64,000 bases of DNA, taken from Meloidogyne chitwoodi. Lineage: Eukaryota; Nematoda; Chromadorea; Rhabditida; Meloidogynidae. The stretch covers positions 806,001 through 870,000 of the forward strand of contig JACZZP010000008.1 in assembly GCA_015183035.1 (NCBI GenBank). Direction: 5' to 3'. Below are positions 41,697-55,340 of this stretch, piece after piece. Position 1 is the stretch's first letter. The number at the start of each line of letters is the position of its first letter. Below the pieces are notes generated by a model that made no database searches, was not told the DNA's origin, and saw nothing but the letters and a program-made list of their open reading frames with translations. The position numbers and the translations under genes are program-made.

Positions 41697-44600
41697 TTTT
41701 AAAATTTATTTAACTAAAAACAATTAAAATAAAGGAAAAACAAAATTAAAAGAAAAAAATATTTCATTTGGTCAAAAAACAAAATGTCATTTAAACAAAA
41801 TAATTAGTCTTATCTCTTTATTAAAAAAAGGTATTGGAAAATAAAATAAATATAAAATTAACTGTATTTAAATTTAAAAAATAATTAATTATTTTAATTA
41901 ATTATTTTATTAATTTATAAACGAAGAATAACCCTTCTTAATAAATAATAAGCCCTATTTTTAATTTTTTTACAAATTTACCTATTTTACTAACTGAAAG
42001 AAATATGGTTGCCATATGTTTTTTTTATAAAAATAAATAAATATTAATAAATATAAAAATATTTATGAAAATTTAAAAATATCATCAATCGTCTCTTCTT
42101 TTATGGCAATTTGTAGAAATAAAAAATTAAAATTTAATTTAAAAAGAATATTTATAAATTATATATTTATTTATTTATTTTAATTTTTTAAATATAATTG
42201 TTAAAAACCAGTAACGTAAAAATAAATAAATATATTTTTTAAATAATTAACGGATTTTCTGAAAATAAAAACAATAAATTGAAAAGAGTAAATTATTTTT
42301 AAAGCTTTTTTTTCAATTGGATTGACCCAGAGATTTATTATTTTGAAAAAAGAAAATTAAAAAAGTGAATTATAATGTTTGTGTAAAGAAAGAGAAGATA
42401 TTCCGACAAATGATGATTATTAAAATTATTTTATTTTTTTCAAAACTGTTCATTATTATTATTTATTTATTTATTAATGTCATTATTTATTTATTTTCTT
42501 CTATGTTGACTTTTCTGCTAATGGATAGATATATGGCCGTGAATTAAATAAAAATAAATAAATAATATTCATCTCTTTATTTTAATGCTTTTCTTATTAA
42601 AGCCTTTTTCCCGCTTATTTTAAATATAATAATAATTTTAAAAATATTTATTTTATTTTCATCTTTATATAATTAAAAAAAATGTTTTTATTAAATAATA
42701 TTCTTTTCTTTCTCTTTTTTTATTTAAAAAATAAATATTTTTAAAAGTTGTCGTTCAAGGGTATAAAATAATAATGGACGGAAATGCTCTGATTGGACAC
42801 AACATTGAATATATAAAATATTTATTATAATAAAGCTTTTCCCTTTTTATTTTGGCATTTCTTGTTTATTTTTTATTTTATTCAATTTTTTAATAAAAAT
42901 ATTTTTTTATTTTTTAATTTTCGTTAAGTGAATCATAAATAAATATAAGTATTATTATTATTTTTGATCAAATAAAGATTAAACAAAATTAATTAATTTA
43001 AAATTATTTTTTATTTTTTTCCAGAAATTTTTTTTTTAAATTTTCTTAAAAAATCTTTAAAAATCACTTTTATATTTTGCATTTTCCCATAGTAGTAAAA
43101 CACAATGAAAAATAAAAAGCAAAGAGAGAAGACTGTTTTTTAATCCTGTGAAATAACCAATCCAATTTTGGCCATATTATAAATAAATTGCTTTTTTATT
43201 ATTATTCAAAGCAAATTAATAAAAATATGTGGTTTTTGTTAAAAAAATTTTAAAGATTTATTTTTTTTTAATTATTAAAAGACAGCTGCAAATATATTTA
43301 TTTTTAAATATATTTTCTCTTTTTTAATAAAAATATAATTTTAATTAATTTTTATTTTATTTTCACACAAAAAGAAAATATTAATTCTTTTTATAAAAAT
43401 ATAATAATAATTCTTTTTACCCTTCAAGAGAACATCGCTAAAAAAAAATCATTTCCGATGGTCTTCTTCTTCTTCTTCTTTCCGTCTTATTCTTCTAATT
43501 ATTTAACCAATACCTTTATATAATAACTCTTCTTTTTTATTTTATTTTATTTTTGTTTTGTCCTTTTTATCCTCATTTCAACACTAAAAAATATATAATT
43601 TTTTCTTTTAATATTTTTCTTCACTCTCACGCTTCGTCTGTCTCTTTTTCATCATCTACTTTATTATAATTATTATTAGAAAAAAGGATATTGGCCTCTT
43701 GTGGAAACTTTTTTTTCTTTTCTTTTTTTATTTTGTTGAGGGTCTGTGCTGTTCAATTTATTTATTTATTTATTGTTGTTGTCCTTCATTTTACTGACTG
43801 ATCTTTTTACTTTTTTATTTTGCGCAGTCGACTGACACAAGTGAGAGAGAATAATAAAAAATAAAAGGAAATGATTTTAAAGAAAAACTAAAAATCAAAA
43901 ATGAGGAAAGAAAAAAAGGACTATTTTCATCTCTTTTCCCCAAAAATTCGCAGCAATGAACCCTTTTCTCTTCTTTTCTTTTTTTGTGGTCAACTCTCTT
44001 CTCTAGGCCTTTCTTCTTTCTTTTTAAATAGATCAAAAATAACCTCACACCCTCAATCTTGTTTTTTTTTAATTTTTAACTCACAGCTGCAAAACCGCTC
44101 AATGCGCGCCAACTAATCAAAATATATATAAATAAATAATTTTATTTTTTTTAATTTTTATCTTTTTAAATAATTTATAAATTTTTCCGATTTAATAAAA
44201 ATAAATAATTAAATAAATATTAATTTTTAAATAAATAAATATATTTATTTATTTATTTATTTTAATTTTTTAAAATAAATTTTTGAGGGAATTCTTAAAA
44301 AAAAATTAAATTTTTTAATAATTTTTATTAATTTATTTTTAAATAATATACCCTCTTAAATATTTAAAATAATTTTATTTATTTTTTATTTATTTTTATT
44401 AACCAATAAAATGACTTCTTTTCAATTTTTTCTTTTTTTTATTTAATTTTAAAAATATTTTAATACTTTTCTTTTAAATAAATAAATAAATATAATAATC
44501 ACTTTTCTTTTTCTTTAATTGAAAACATATTTTTAAATTTATATTTATTTTATATAAAACATATTTTATTTTTTTTAAACTTTTTTCTTCTCTCAAAAAA

Positions 44601-47318
44601 GTTTCAAAAATATATTTAATTAATTAATTAATTATTATAAACTCTTCTCTCTTCCGGAAGACCTCTCTCTCTTTTTTTATAATTAAATATATTATTTCTT
44701 CCCTAATAAATAAATAAATAAATATATTTATTATTATTATTGTTGTCCTTGTACTTTTTTTTTTTAAAAATAATATTTTCTTTTAATATTATTTTTTTAT
44801 AAACTAATTATTAATTTATTTATTATATACTTCCTTTAGTTTTTTAATTATTTTATTTTTTATAAAATTCTTCTTCAGAAAACAAAATTACCCTGAAACT
44901 GAATGGCGCCAAGTTTTGTTAAATTTTTTTAAGAAAAATAAAAAAGAAATACAAAAACTTGAAAATAGGTTTATAAATATTTATTTATTTGTGTTTTTAA
45001 CCTTCCAGAAAAAAAAGAATGTTTAATTATTGGTTTTAAAGTTTTTTTGTTGAGAGAAATTGAAAATAGCTATATTTTTATTTAATTTTTATACAAAAAT
45101 ATTTATTTATTTTAATCAATTTTTGAAATAAATTAATTTATATTTTTAAAAAATATTTTATTTAAATATTTGGGTCATCAAAAATTCTTTAAAAAATAAA
45201 AACAAGTTAATATATAGAGGAAAGCAAGGTGTTCTGAGTAAACAAAAGAAGAGGCTGGTAACAGATGTTTTAAATTTAAAAAAATAATAATAATTTTTAA
45301 AATAAGGAAAAAAAGGAAATTAATTTTTAAAAATATTTAAATATTATTTACTTATATTTGCCTTAAAATATATTTTTTTTATTTTAATCAGATAATAATC
45401 TAAAAAACATTTTAAATGTGTCAAAATATTCTCTCTTTTTTTTTTGAGTAACCTAATCCGCGTAAAAATGTTGCCTCAAACTTTATTTTATTTAAATAAA
45501 TATATTTTAATATCTTTTAACTAAATCAAAATATTTATATTAAAAGGAGAGGCTATTTTCACACTTTTAAAAAATAATTATTTTTTATCTTTTTTTTAAT
45601 AAAATACAATAATATATTATTTTTATCTAATAAAAAAGAAAAATATTTTAAAAATTAGCTTTTTAATATTTTTTAAAAAAAAGATGATATTCTTTTAAAT
45701 TAATACAATTATTTTTATTTAAAATATTTAAAAATATTTTAATTTTTAATATTTTAATTTAAATAATAATTTTAATTAAATTTTATAAATAATTATTTAA
45801 AAAAATATAAATATTTTTAAAATATTTAATAATGAAAATATACCTCATTAATTTATTTATAAATAATTAATGAAGTACTATTATATTATAAATACCCTAA
45901 AGTGCGATATTTTGCGCGATATCTTTCACATTTTTAATTTTTATTTTCTTCACCTTTTTGCCCAAAAATAAATATATTTGCCCTTAGTAATCTTAAAACT
46001 CAATCAAAAAATTATTTTTTATTTTATTAAATAACACAAGGTGAATGGCCTATGGCTATTTTTATTTATTTATTTTATTTTATTTATCCAAAATAATTTG
46101 GTTATTTTTTATATTTTGATGAGAAAGAGACCCTCTTCTTATAAAATAAAAATTAAATTAATAAAAGTTTATTTATTTATTAAATAAACTTTTATTTAAA
46201 AATAACACTTGACACATTTTTGTTATTTTAATACTATTTTTAATATTTAAATTAATTTTTTTTTTAATATTCTCTTATTTAAAATAAAATTAAAAATTAA
46301 ATTATTTTTAAATTATTTTCCTATAATTTTATTTTTAAATATTTTTTAATATTTTTTAATATTATGTTATCAGTTTATATTTTTGAAAAAAATAAATTAA
46401 AAAATAGATAATTTTTGTTAAAAAAGGAAAATAAATAAATAAACTTTTTTTATTTATTTTTCCTCATTTATTTTCTTTTTTAATTTTTACCGCTCTAAAA
46501 AATCTAAAAAACGTCACTCAAATATTTATCAGAATTATTTAATTATTTTATATAAATAAATTAATTAATTTAAATAAAATAACTGTTTTCATTCTCGAAA
46601 ATAAAAATAAAGGTATTCCTCTCTAAGGGGACAGATGCGCAAGAACTTTAAAATAAATATATCCAACAGAGAATATTTAAAAAATAATTTTCTTTTTTTT
46701 AAATATTTATTTTCTTCATTTAGGACTTGCAAAAATATTTTTTTAAAATAATTTTATAAAAATAATTAAATGTGAGTGAGCGGCAAAGTAAGTAATGACC
46801 ATTTAAATATAAATAAATAGAGAAAATAATGTTTTTGTTATTTTATTTATTTATATTAAGACTATTAAAATATTATATTGTTTTATTTATTTAAAAGTTT
46901 TTTTTAAAACATTAAAAAGATTATATTTATTTAAATATATTTAAATATACATATTTTTAGTAAAAAATAAAAAATATTTAAATTTATTTTTTAAATATTA
47001 AAATTTTGGTCATTTTTAATTAAATAATTATTTAATTAAATATATCTTTATTTAAAACCTCAAAATTCGGCAACATTCCATTACTTACATTTATTTATTT
47101 ATGTCACTCCCCCTAATAATATCATTTTTCTTTTCTTTCACTCAAACATATTTTTCTTTTTTTTTATTTCTTTCATTATTTGCTTCTCTTCTCTCACTTA
47201 AATTATTTTTTACCTACTTTTTAAGAATTGGCCCTATTTAATTATTTAAAATATTAAAATTTAAATATTTATTTAATTTTATTTTTTAAATAATTAATTT
47301 TAGTAAATTAATTAAAAA
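41697..47318. other. 5.6 kb A+T-rich intergenic region
   Basis: No supported gene. Pyrimidine-rich, slightly higher-complexity tracts occur at 43440-44110, and many TTTATTTA runs are present. A 17-base palindrome is listed separately. This is probably the upstream region of the DSL ligand gene. Confidence 0.5.
46160..46197. repeat. A+T palindrome
   Basis: AATAAAAGTTTATTTA and its reverse complement are separated by a few bases, forming a potential hairpin of about 16 base pairs. In DNA this A+T-rich, palindromes arise easily, so function is doubtful. Confidence 0.4.
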
Positions 47319-50300
47319 ATGATTATTACTATTTTATTGACAAAAAGACTTGATATAAATTTATTTTCTTTTTATTTATTTTTTATTATTTTTTTAAAAT
47401 CATTTAATTTAATTAATTCTTCTGGACAATTATTATTTCAATTGACTACATTTAATATTTCTTCTCAACAATTATTAAGAGTAGAATTGTGTGCAAATGA
47501 GTAAAATAATTAATTATTTTTTAATAATTTAATATAATTCAAAAAATAAATAAATATTAAAAAAAAAATTAATTTTTTTAAAGATTTCGTTGGAGTAATT
47601 CACCAAAAAATGAGTGGGGAAAAGATTGTAAATTTGGCAGAGCAGAAGTTTTTTTACGCGGTAATGGCACTATTTTTGAAGATTTTAATAATGACCAAAA
47701 ACAAAAAAAAACATCATTATTATCATCAACAGCATCGATTTCATTGCCTTTTTCTCATTTTTGGCGGGTCTGTTTTTTGTTAAATATTTTAATATTAAAA
47801 AAATGTTTTGTAGTTGGGAGGGGAAGGATTAAAAGCAATGACACGGAATAATGAAAAAAAGAAGAAAAGGGTTTATTTAAAAAGTAGATATATAAAGAGT
47901 ATATATAAATGTCAATTTGTCAAATTTTATCTTTTTTTATTTTTACAAAAAATTTTCCAGCAGAGTTTCACACTTGAATTGCGGCTTTGGCACGACAATG
48001 GTAAAAAAAGTTTTTTTTATTTTTAAATATTTTGTGAAAAAAAAAAGAATTTTTGAAGAAAATAATTAATATAAATATTTTTAATTTTTTAAAATTCGTT
48101 ACTAAATTATTTAAATAATAAGGTCATTTTGGTGCCATTTTTAATAAAAATAATCAATTAAAAATATTATTTTAATTTAATTGGTTTATCGGCGTGTGGC
48201 CTGTTGACCATTAAATAAATAAATAAATAAAATAAAATTATATATTTTCTTATCAAATAATATAAAAAGAGTTTTTGTTGCCAATCGGGAGCCCTCAAAT
48301 AAAATAAATAAATAAATATATTTATTTATTTTTAAATAATAAAAAGATAAGAAGAAAAAAATAATAAAAAGTTTTGTTTTATTGACCATTTATTTTATTT
48401 TATTTTTAATCTTTTGAGTAAAATAATTGTTTGAATTTAAATAAATAAATTTAAAAAAATATGCCGCTTTTTTAATTATTAAAAAAAAAATAAATTTTTG
48501 AGGCAAAATTATTTAAAATAAAGAAAAAAAGATTAAACAAAAAATAAATAAATAATTTAAAAATATTTTGTAAAATTACCTAAAAATATCGGCAACATTA
48601 ATTAATATTTAATTTGCATTTTACTACTTTTACATACAAAATATATATTTAATATTATTTATTTATTTAAACAAAACTCTCTCTTTCTCTTTTTCTCTTT
48701 CTCTTTCTCTCTCTTCTACTCTTTTGTTGTTTTTATATATTAAAGATTTATATAAGGATAAATAAATAAAAAGAAGAATATATTTTACATTTATTTTATG
48801 ATCAATTTTGGGGTTTTTTTTTATTTTTTTATTATTGTAAAACTGTAAAAAATAAAAGAAAAAATTTAAATAAAATTAAATAAAAATATTTTTTAACCAA
48901 TATTATTTTTTTAAAAATATATTTATTTAAAAATATTGTTTTTATTAAATAAATATTGTAATGACAATATTTATTTTTTATTTGTTTCCGGCTTAAATAA
49001 AAAATAAATAAAAAAATCTAGTAAATCATTTTCAAGTGGGAGATTTGTTGAATATAGTTGCTAGTTCTCTCTTAAGTAATTCACACATACTTTAAAACAA
49101 AATATATTCTTTTTTATTTTGGATATTTAATCCTTCTCAAATATTGTAATATATGTTTTTCTTTTTCTTTCTTTTCTTTTTTTGTTTATTTTTGACTTTT
49201 ATAAATATTAAAATATTTTTTATTTATTTTAAATATTTTTAAAAATTAATTTTTATTTTTTTTTAATTTTAGAAATTTTATTGGAACAAATTGAAAGAAT
49301 ATTTCCATTACCTGTTGGTTCTGGTTGGCGTACAATACGTTCAAATTTTGTTTTAAATAAAAAAGAAGAAAAACAAAGAAAATTAGAAATTCTTTTTAGA
49401 GTTGATTGCACGTAAATTAATTATATTTAAAATTAAAATTAAATATTTTTTAGAGAAAATTATTTTGGTTCTGGTTGTGATGTTTATTGTAAATTAAATG
49501 ATTGGGAACGTCTTTTAAATAAAACAGAATGTAATATTGATAATGGATTGAAAATATGTAAAAAGGGATGGATTGGTAATAATTGTAATTTAAAAGGTTA
49601 TTTTTATTTATTTTATTTTTTATTTTATTTTTAGATGATAATATTTTAAAATCTGTTGAAGATTGTAATTGTATTAATGGGGGTAAATGTGTTGATAATA
49701 ATAAATGTATTTGTCCTACTGGTTATTGGGGAAATTATTGTGAAAAGGTAATAATTTAAATATTAATATTTATTTTACTCTTTAAAAAAATAAAATAAAA
49801 ATAATATATTATTTATTTAATTTAAATAAAGTGTATTCCAAGTTCAAGATGTAAAGGATATTGTCGTCAAAGGCCAGGGGAATGTTCTTGTCCTGAAGGA
49901 AAAGGAGGACAATTTTGTGAAAAAGGTATTTATTTATTTAAATTAATATTTAAATTTAATTTAAAAAAAAAGATTTAATTTTTTGTACAAAAAATTCTCC
50001 TTGTCAAAATGGAGGAATTTGTCAAAATAATCCAGAAGGTAATTATAATTGTAAATGTTTGCCTGGTTTTAATGGAAAAAACTGTGAAAAAAGAATAACA
50101 AATTGTGAAGAAAAACCTTGTTATAATGGAGCTAAATGCATTAATGTTTGTTTTTTAAATTTATTTTTATTTATTTAATTTTTAGTCATTTTCTTCTTTA
50201 TCTGGTTTTCGTTGTTTATGTTCTCCTTCACAAGGTCTTTTTGGTCAATTTTGTGAAATTAAAGCTCCAAATGGTTGTCGTGATTTACCTTGTCAAAATG

Positions 50301-51175
50301 GAGGTTCTTGTGCTGATTTAAATAATTATTATTTATTTAATAAAAATTATTCTTCAAAAAATGATCAAAATATTTCTTTTAAATGTTTATGTCCAGAAGG
50401 GTGGACTGGAAATCTTTGTGAAAAACCTTTTGGACGTTGTACTGAAAATCCTTGTCAAAATGGTTAGAAAATAAATATATTTTATTTATTTAATTTTAAT
50501 TAAAGGTGGTTCTTGTATATCAGATAAAGAAGGAAATATTTGTTTATGTCCAATTGGTTGGTCTGGAATTAATTGTCAAATTAATTTAAATTTAAATAAT
50601 TGTTTAATAAATAATCCTTGTTTAAATGGAGGTACTTGTATTAATAATAATGACTTGACTTCTTTTCATTGTTTTTGTAATGAACATTTTAATGGACAAA
50701 TTTGTCAAAATAAAATTGAAAGAAGAAGACAATTAAAAAGGTAAATATTTAAATAAAATTAGAGGATATTTAAATATTTTTAAGTGATTGTATTAAATGT
50801 TTATTTACTTCAAAACAACAAAATAATAATTTATCAAATAATTTATTATTAAATATATTATGTTTATTATTAGCTTTAATAGCTTTATTATTAGCATTTT
50901 TATCTTTATTTTGTTTTATTTTACGTTTTTTACCTTTTCAAATATTTTTAAATAATTTAAAAAGAAGAAATAATAAAAATAAAATAATTAATTTAAAAAA
51001 TTTACAAAAAAGAAGAAAAAAATATTTTGACTCAGAAAATTCTTCTCCTCGTTATATTACTGAACCAACAACAACAAAAATAAATTCAATAAATTCAACA
51101 ATAAATATTTATGATGAAATTAATGAAAATAATAATTGTTGTAATAATAAAAATATTTGTCAACATCGATTTTAA
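47319..51175 (+). CDS. Delta/LAG-2-type Notch ligand (DSL protein)
   Basis: Membrane ligand for LIN-12/GLP-1-type Notch receptors. Eleven exons, 47319-47500, 47584-47767, 47961-48000, 49273-49411, 49454-49596, 49635-49747, 49832-49925, 49973-50145, 50186-50462, 50506-50740 and 50785-51175, encode 656 aa. A signal peptide (about 13-36) is followed by the MNNL domain to about 180 (SFTLELRLWHDN). The DSL domain with its six cysteines is at about 181-228 (CTENYFGSGCDVYC ... CKKGWIGNNC). Seven EGF repeats follow to about 523; the second is divergent (CIPSSRCKGYCRQ). A leucine-rich transmembrane helix lies at about 544-570, then a basic tail of about 85 residues ending NKNICQHRF. The EGF number exceeds C. 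elegans LAG-2, so it is not assigned to one paralogue. Confidence 0.93.
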
Positions 51176-52512
51176 TTTTCTCAATTTATTTTTTTATTTT
51201 TTATTTTACGGGTCAGAGTGTATTTATTTATATTTTAATTAATTAATTATTTATTTTTTATTATTTTTAAAATAAAAAATATTTAAAATAAGAAAAACTT
51301 TTTTAATTAAATAAATTTTAAAATTTTTAGAATTTTATTTTTAATTTTAAAAATAAATAAAAAATATATTTATTTATTTTAAAATTAGATAATATTCTTC
51401 TTTTCTTCTTCTTTTACCTATACAAAAGGTCAAAAAAGAAAATAATTGTTAGAATATTAATTAAATTATTTTAATTATTTTTTATAAATATTTAAACACT
51501 TTTTCGATAATTTAAATAAAAAAAGAAGAGGAAAGAATTTAAAGTAATTAATTAATTTTAAAAAAATAAAATGTATGTACTCCTATATATTTATTTATTT
51601 ATTTATTTATTTATTACCACATACTATTTAAATTAAATTAGACCTTTTTAAAATAAATAAATAAACATTATTTGAGAATTATTTATTATTTTTATAAATT
51701 AAATAAATAAAATAATTTAATTAATTAATTTTTAATTCTCAAATTTTGTAAATATTTTATTTCGCTCAATTTATAAATATTTTAATTTATTTAATTTATT
51801 ATTTTAATTTTATGCTCACCAAAAAATTATTTAATTTTATTTATTTTTTCTTGCCAATTTTTGCATTTTTTAAATAATAATAATTTTGCTTTAAATTGTT
51901 ATAAATAAATATAATTATTAGAAATTAATAAAATTATTTAGTAAATTAATTAATAAAACTTTAAAAATATTTAATATTATAATTTTTTCTGTTAAAAATT
52001 CTTTGTAAATCAATCAGTTTTTTTATTTTAAAATAAAAAACCATTTCCCATGAGGGAAGTGACGCGTTTTTAGTTGAAAAAAAAATAAGAAGCTTTAAAA
52101 AAAATAAAAAATTAAAAACTAAACCCGTTCCATATTTTTCTTTTAGTTTATAAAAAAGAAAAGTATAAAAGGAAAAGGAAAAGGAAATGAGGAAATAAAA
52201 AAGGAAGAAAATAAAAATATTTCTTCTCTTCTCTTTCATTTTCCTCCCATGAGAATAGGCACGGTACTTTGTAAAATAAAAGAAAAATCAAAAAAATTTT
52301 TTATTTACATAAAAAAATACACAAAAGCTTAAAATTTAACATTTTAATCATGCAATATTTATTTTTAATTTTTAAATTCAAAAATTTTACCTAAAATTAT
52401 ATTTAATTTTTAATTAATTAAAATAATTTTGATTTCCTTTTCTTCTCTTTTAAAATAAAACTTTATATTTAAATATTTTTTATTTAATTTTATTTAATTT
52501 AATAAAAATAAA
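51176..52512. other. Intergenic, nothing seen
   Basis: A+T-rich spacer between the DSL ligand and the second globin. Open frames here are low-complexity and on the opposite strand. Confidence 0.5.
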
Positions 52513-54396
52513 ATGGGCAATATAACTCCTGGAGGGTTAGAAGAATCACAAAAATATCGTTTTGCTCATCGTCAAGAATCTTTTGGTTCAAAATCACCTT
52601 CAGCTACTTCTAGAATTACTTTACAAAATGGAAAAACTAAAAACAATAATTTATTACAACAGTTTAGTTATTTTTATATTTTAATTAAAATTAAATTAAA
52701 TAATTTTTTAGTAGATTAAGTCATCAAAGTCAGCAAAGTCAAAGAAGTCACAGTTTAGAACATAGGTAGTTATTTATTAAATTATAGTTATTTTTCTTCT
52801 ATTTTTTATAAAAATTCATAATTTTTTAATAATTATTATATCCTCTTCCCAAAGAACTTTTATTTTAATTTATTTATTTTAATCTAAAAGAAAGGTAAAA
52901 GGCTCATATTTAAAAAAAGGTCTTCTCTTTACAATCTATAATTAATTTAAAAAATTTAAATTTAATTAATTAAAGTGTTGGTGCCCATTCTCCTTCAAGT
53001 TCAAGAAGTTCAAGTAGTAATACAAATACTTCTTTTATAAATTCAATATTAGTAATTAATGGAGGAGGACAACAAGGAACTTCATTAAATAAAAATAATT
53101 GTTTACGTCAAAGTACAGAACCAATGTTTGAAATTAATGGTGATTTAAATCCAAATCAAATTGGATTAGTTAAAAGAGCTTGGAAAAATTTATTAAAAAA
53201 TGTAGATAATGATGAAACTGAAATTGCTGTTAGTATCTTTTTATTTAAAAATGGATATTTTAGAGAAAAAAAATTTTAAAAAGAGGGATGAATTTATAAA
53301 ATAATTTTTAATAAAATGACTAAAAATATTTAAAAAATATTTTTATTTTTTAATATTTAGATCAGATTATTACTTAAAATATTTCAATTAGATCCTCGCA
53401 ATTTGACTTATTTTTCTTTAAATAAATTTTCTCCTTTTGATGAATATTTAATTCGTGAAAATAATATATTTATTAGTCATGTAAAGGTAATTAATTATTT
53501 ATTTATTTAATTTTATTTTTAATTAAAAAAAGGCATTTGAATTAACATTAATTAATATAATGACACATCCTGGAAATGCAACAAAATTAAGTAAACATTT
53601 ACAACAACTTGGAGGACGTCATGTTAATTATACTGGTTTTTTTTAATTTTTTTAATAAATTTAAAAATATTTTTTTAAGGAGTTACTTATAAATGCTCTT
53701 ATTGGAAGGTTTTTTTAATTTTTAAAAAATCAAAAAATATTCTAAAATAAAAATTATATCAGACAATGGAGTTTTTTATTTTAATTAAAGAATTCTTTAA
53801 TTTTTTATTATTAGTTATTCATCCTATTTGAGTCTAAAAACTTTTTATTTAAAATCTAATTACTGTTAAATATTAAATCATAAAATTTTTAAGCCAAACC
53901 ACAAAGGTCAAGCAATTCCAAAATTTATCCCAAGCGCCGCTTTTTCAAGAGCAGTAACTTAATACCTAAAACTTGGGTAATTAAACCAATTGGGAAAGGA
54001 AATTCTGATAATCTAAGAAAATAAAATGAATATATTTTAGGCGAGAAGTAAAAGATATATAATTTATAACTAAAAAACTCTAACAGTTATGAACATTCTC
54101 TTTTTCTTTCTCTATTTCTGTGTAATAAAAAATATAAATTTAATTAATTATCTTTTATTATTTCAATTTTTTAGTGTTTTATTCAAGCATTAATAGATGT
54201 TTTAACATTTGATAAAGATAATACCTCAGAAGATTTAAATGAAGCAATTTTAATTCTTGGTGAATTTTGTGTTGAACAAATGAAAATAGGTTATAAAATT
54301 GAATATAAATTACAATGTGAAGCTGAAAAATTAACAAAAGTACAAAAAAGAAAAAGAAAAGATTTAACAAATAATATTAGAAGAATGCATATTTAA
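52513..54396 (+). CDS. Nematode globin with Ser-rich, myristoylatable N-terminus
   Basis: Seven exons, 52513-52661, 52712-52765, 52976-53228, 53361-53486, 53533-53635, 53680-53708 and 54175-54396, encode 311 aa. About 130 residues of Ser/Gln-rich, likely disordered sequence (SQQSQRSHS, SPSSSRSSSS) precede the globin fold: NPNQIGLVKRAWKNL (A helix), FQLDPRNLTYF, ISHVKAFELTL (E helix, His about 192) and LGGRHVNYTGV, which supplies the proximal His about 224. The C-terminus continues through VLTFDKDNTSEDLNEAILIL and ends in a basic extension (KVQKRKRKDL). MGNITPGG gives a Gly2 myristoylation signal. The long basic tail and N-terminal arm suggest a signalling or redox globin rather than an oxygen store. 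It is only distantly similar to the globin at 13773. Confidence 0.9.
53890..54120. repeat. Diverged direct repeat, unit 1 (globin intron 6)
   Basis: Shares ordered blocks with 54735-54985: GCAATTCCAAAATTT, AACTTGGGT, TTTTAGGCG-GAA-TAAAA and a closing CTCT-TTTT-TTTCTCT tract. Unit 1 makes up most of the unusually long last intron (466 bases) of the globin gene. Confidence 0.55.
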
Positions 54397-55340
54397 ATAT
54401 TATTGTGAATTATATTAGTAGATATTTTATTTGAGATCTGTCAAATGATATCAAAATAATTCTGATTGGATCTTGGACAAAATACCTAAAGTATAGCATT
54501 ATTCAATATTTGATTTTAAATTCACTATAAATATTTTTTATAAAATAAAAAAAAATTTTTTGTTTGAAATTAGCAAAGTTACAAGTTTGCAAAATTTGAA
54601 AATTTACTAATGATTATTTTGAAATAGTCAAAATTCAGAATTGAAAAAATTCACCTCGTTTATAAAATTAGAGAACAAAGGCATTAAAACAAATAAAATA
54701 ATAAAACTTTTCCACTACTGCTCAATACAACAAGATTTTAAGCCTCATTCAAAGGCAATTCCAAAATTTAACCAAGTAGCCACTTAACAGGGCAAGAAGT
54801 TAACACAAACCTCAAAACTTGGGTATAAACCGAATAAAACTATTATGTTTAAAATAAATAAGCAATGAGAACAAATAAATTTTAGGCGCGAAATAAAAAC
54901 GATCATTTTTCTGATGATAATAGCAGTATGAAGAAAACAATATTGACTCTCTTTTATTTTATGTTTCTCTAACCTAATGTGAAAAGAAAAATGTCAACTT
55001 GGGGAAAAATAACGAAAAGACTAATTCCACATTTTATTTAAAAATGTCCTTGCATGCAAATTATTTAAAAATGTCACAACGTTTGCATATTCAAAATTTT
55101 AAAAAATGGAATTTTTGGAATCCTTAATCTGGACAGGATTCTCGATTTTGACTTCAATAAATCCAGGTCCTGAAAAAATCTAGAATGCCCAAAAATGCCT
55201 GGATCTGGACTCTGGATCCAGGAAAAATCCATGCCTTGATCCAGATCCAATCCGATCTCTACGTTCTTTTTTACACTGCATTATGCTTTTTTTTAATTTT
55301 AAGATTTATTTCAAATTAAATTCTTTATAATAATCGAAAA
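54397..55340. other. Intergenic region with repeat debris
   Basis: Contains repeat unit 2 and, at 55135-55262, a cluster of GGATC/CCAGG words (CTGGATCTGGACTCTGGATC) resembling 15360-15480. No gene is visible before cct-1. Confidence 0.45.
54735..54985. repeat. Diverged direct repeat, unit 2
   Basis: Second copy of the sequence in the globin intron, about 850 bases downstream. The blocks occur in the same order but with many differences. The type of element is not recognised. Confidence 0.55.

Noticed and set aside
42365..42547. Plus-strand 60-codon frame
   Set aside because: Hydrophobic low-complexity translation of A+T-rich DNA, no splice or homology support.
43815..44116. Overlapping frames on both strands
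   Set aside because: Mirror images of a pyrimidine-rich tract; no recognisable product.
48186..48389. Minus-strand frame within the DSL gene intron
   Set aside because: Low complexity; lies in a well-supported intron of the Notch ligand gene.
51961..52239. Minus-strand Phe/Lys-rich frame
   Set aside because: Compositional artefact of A/T runs between two clear genes.
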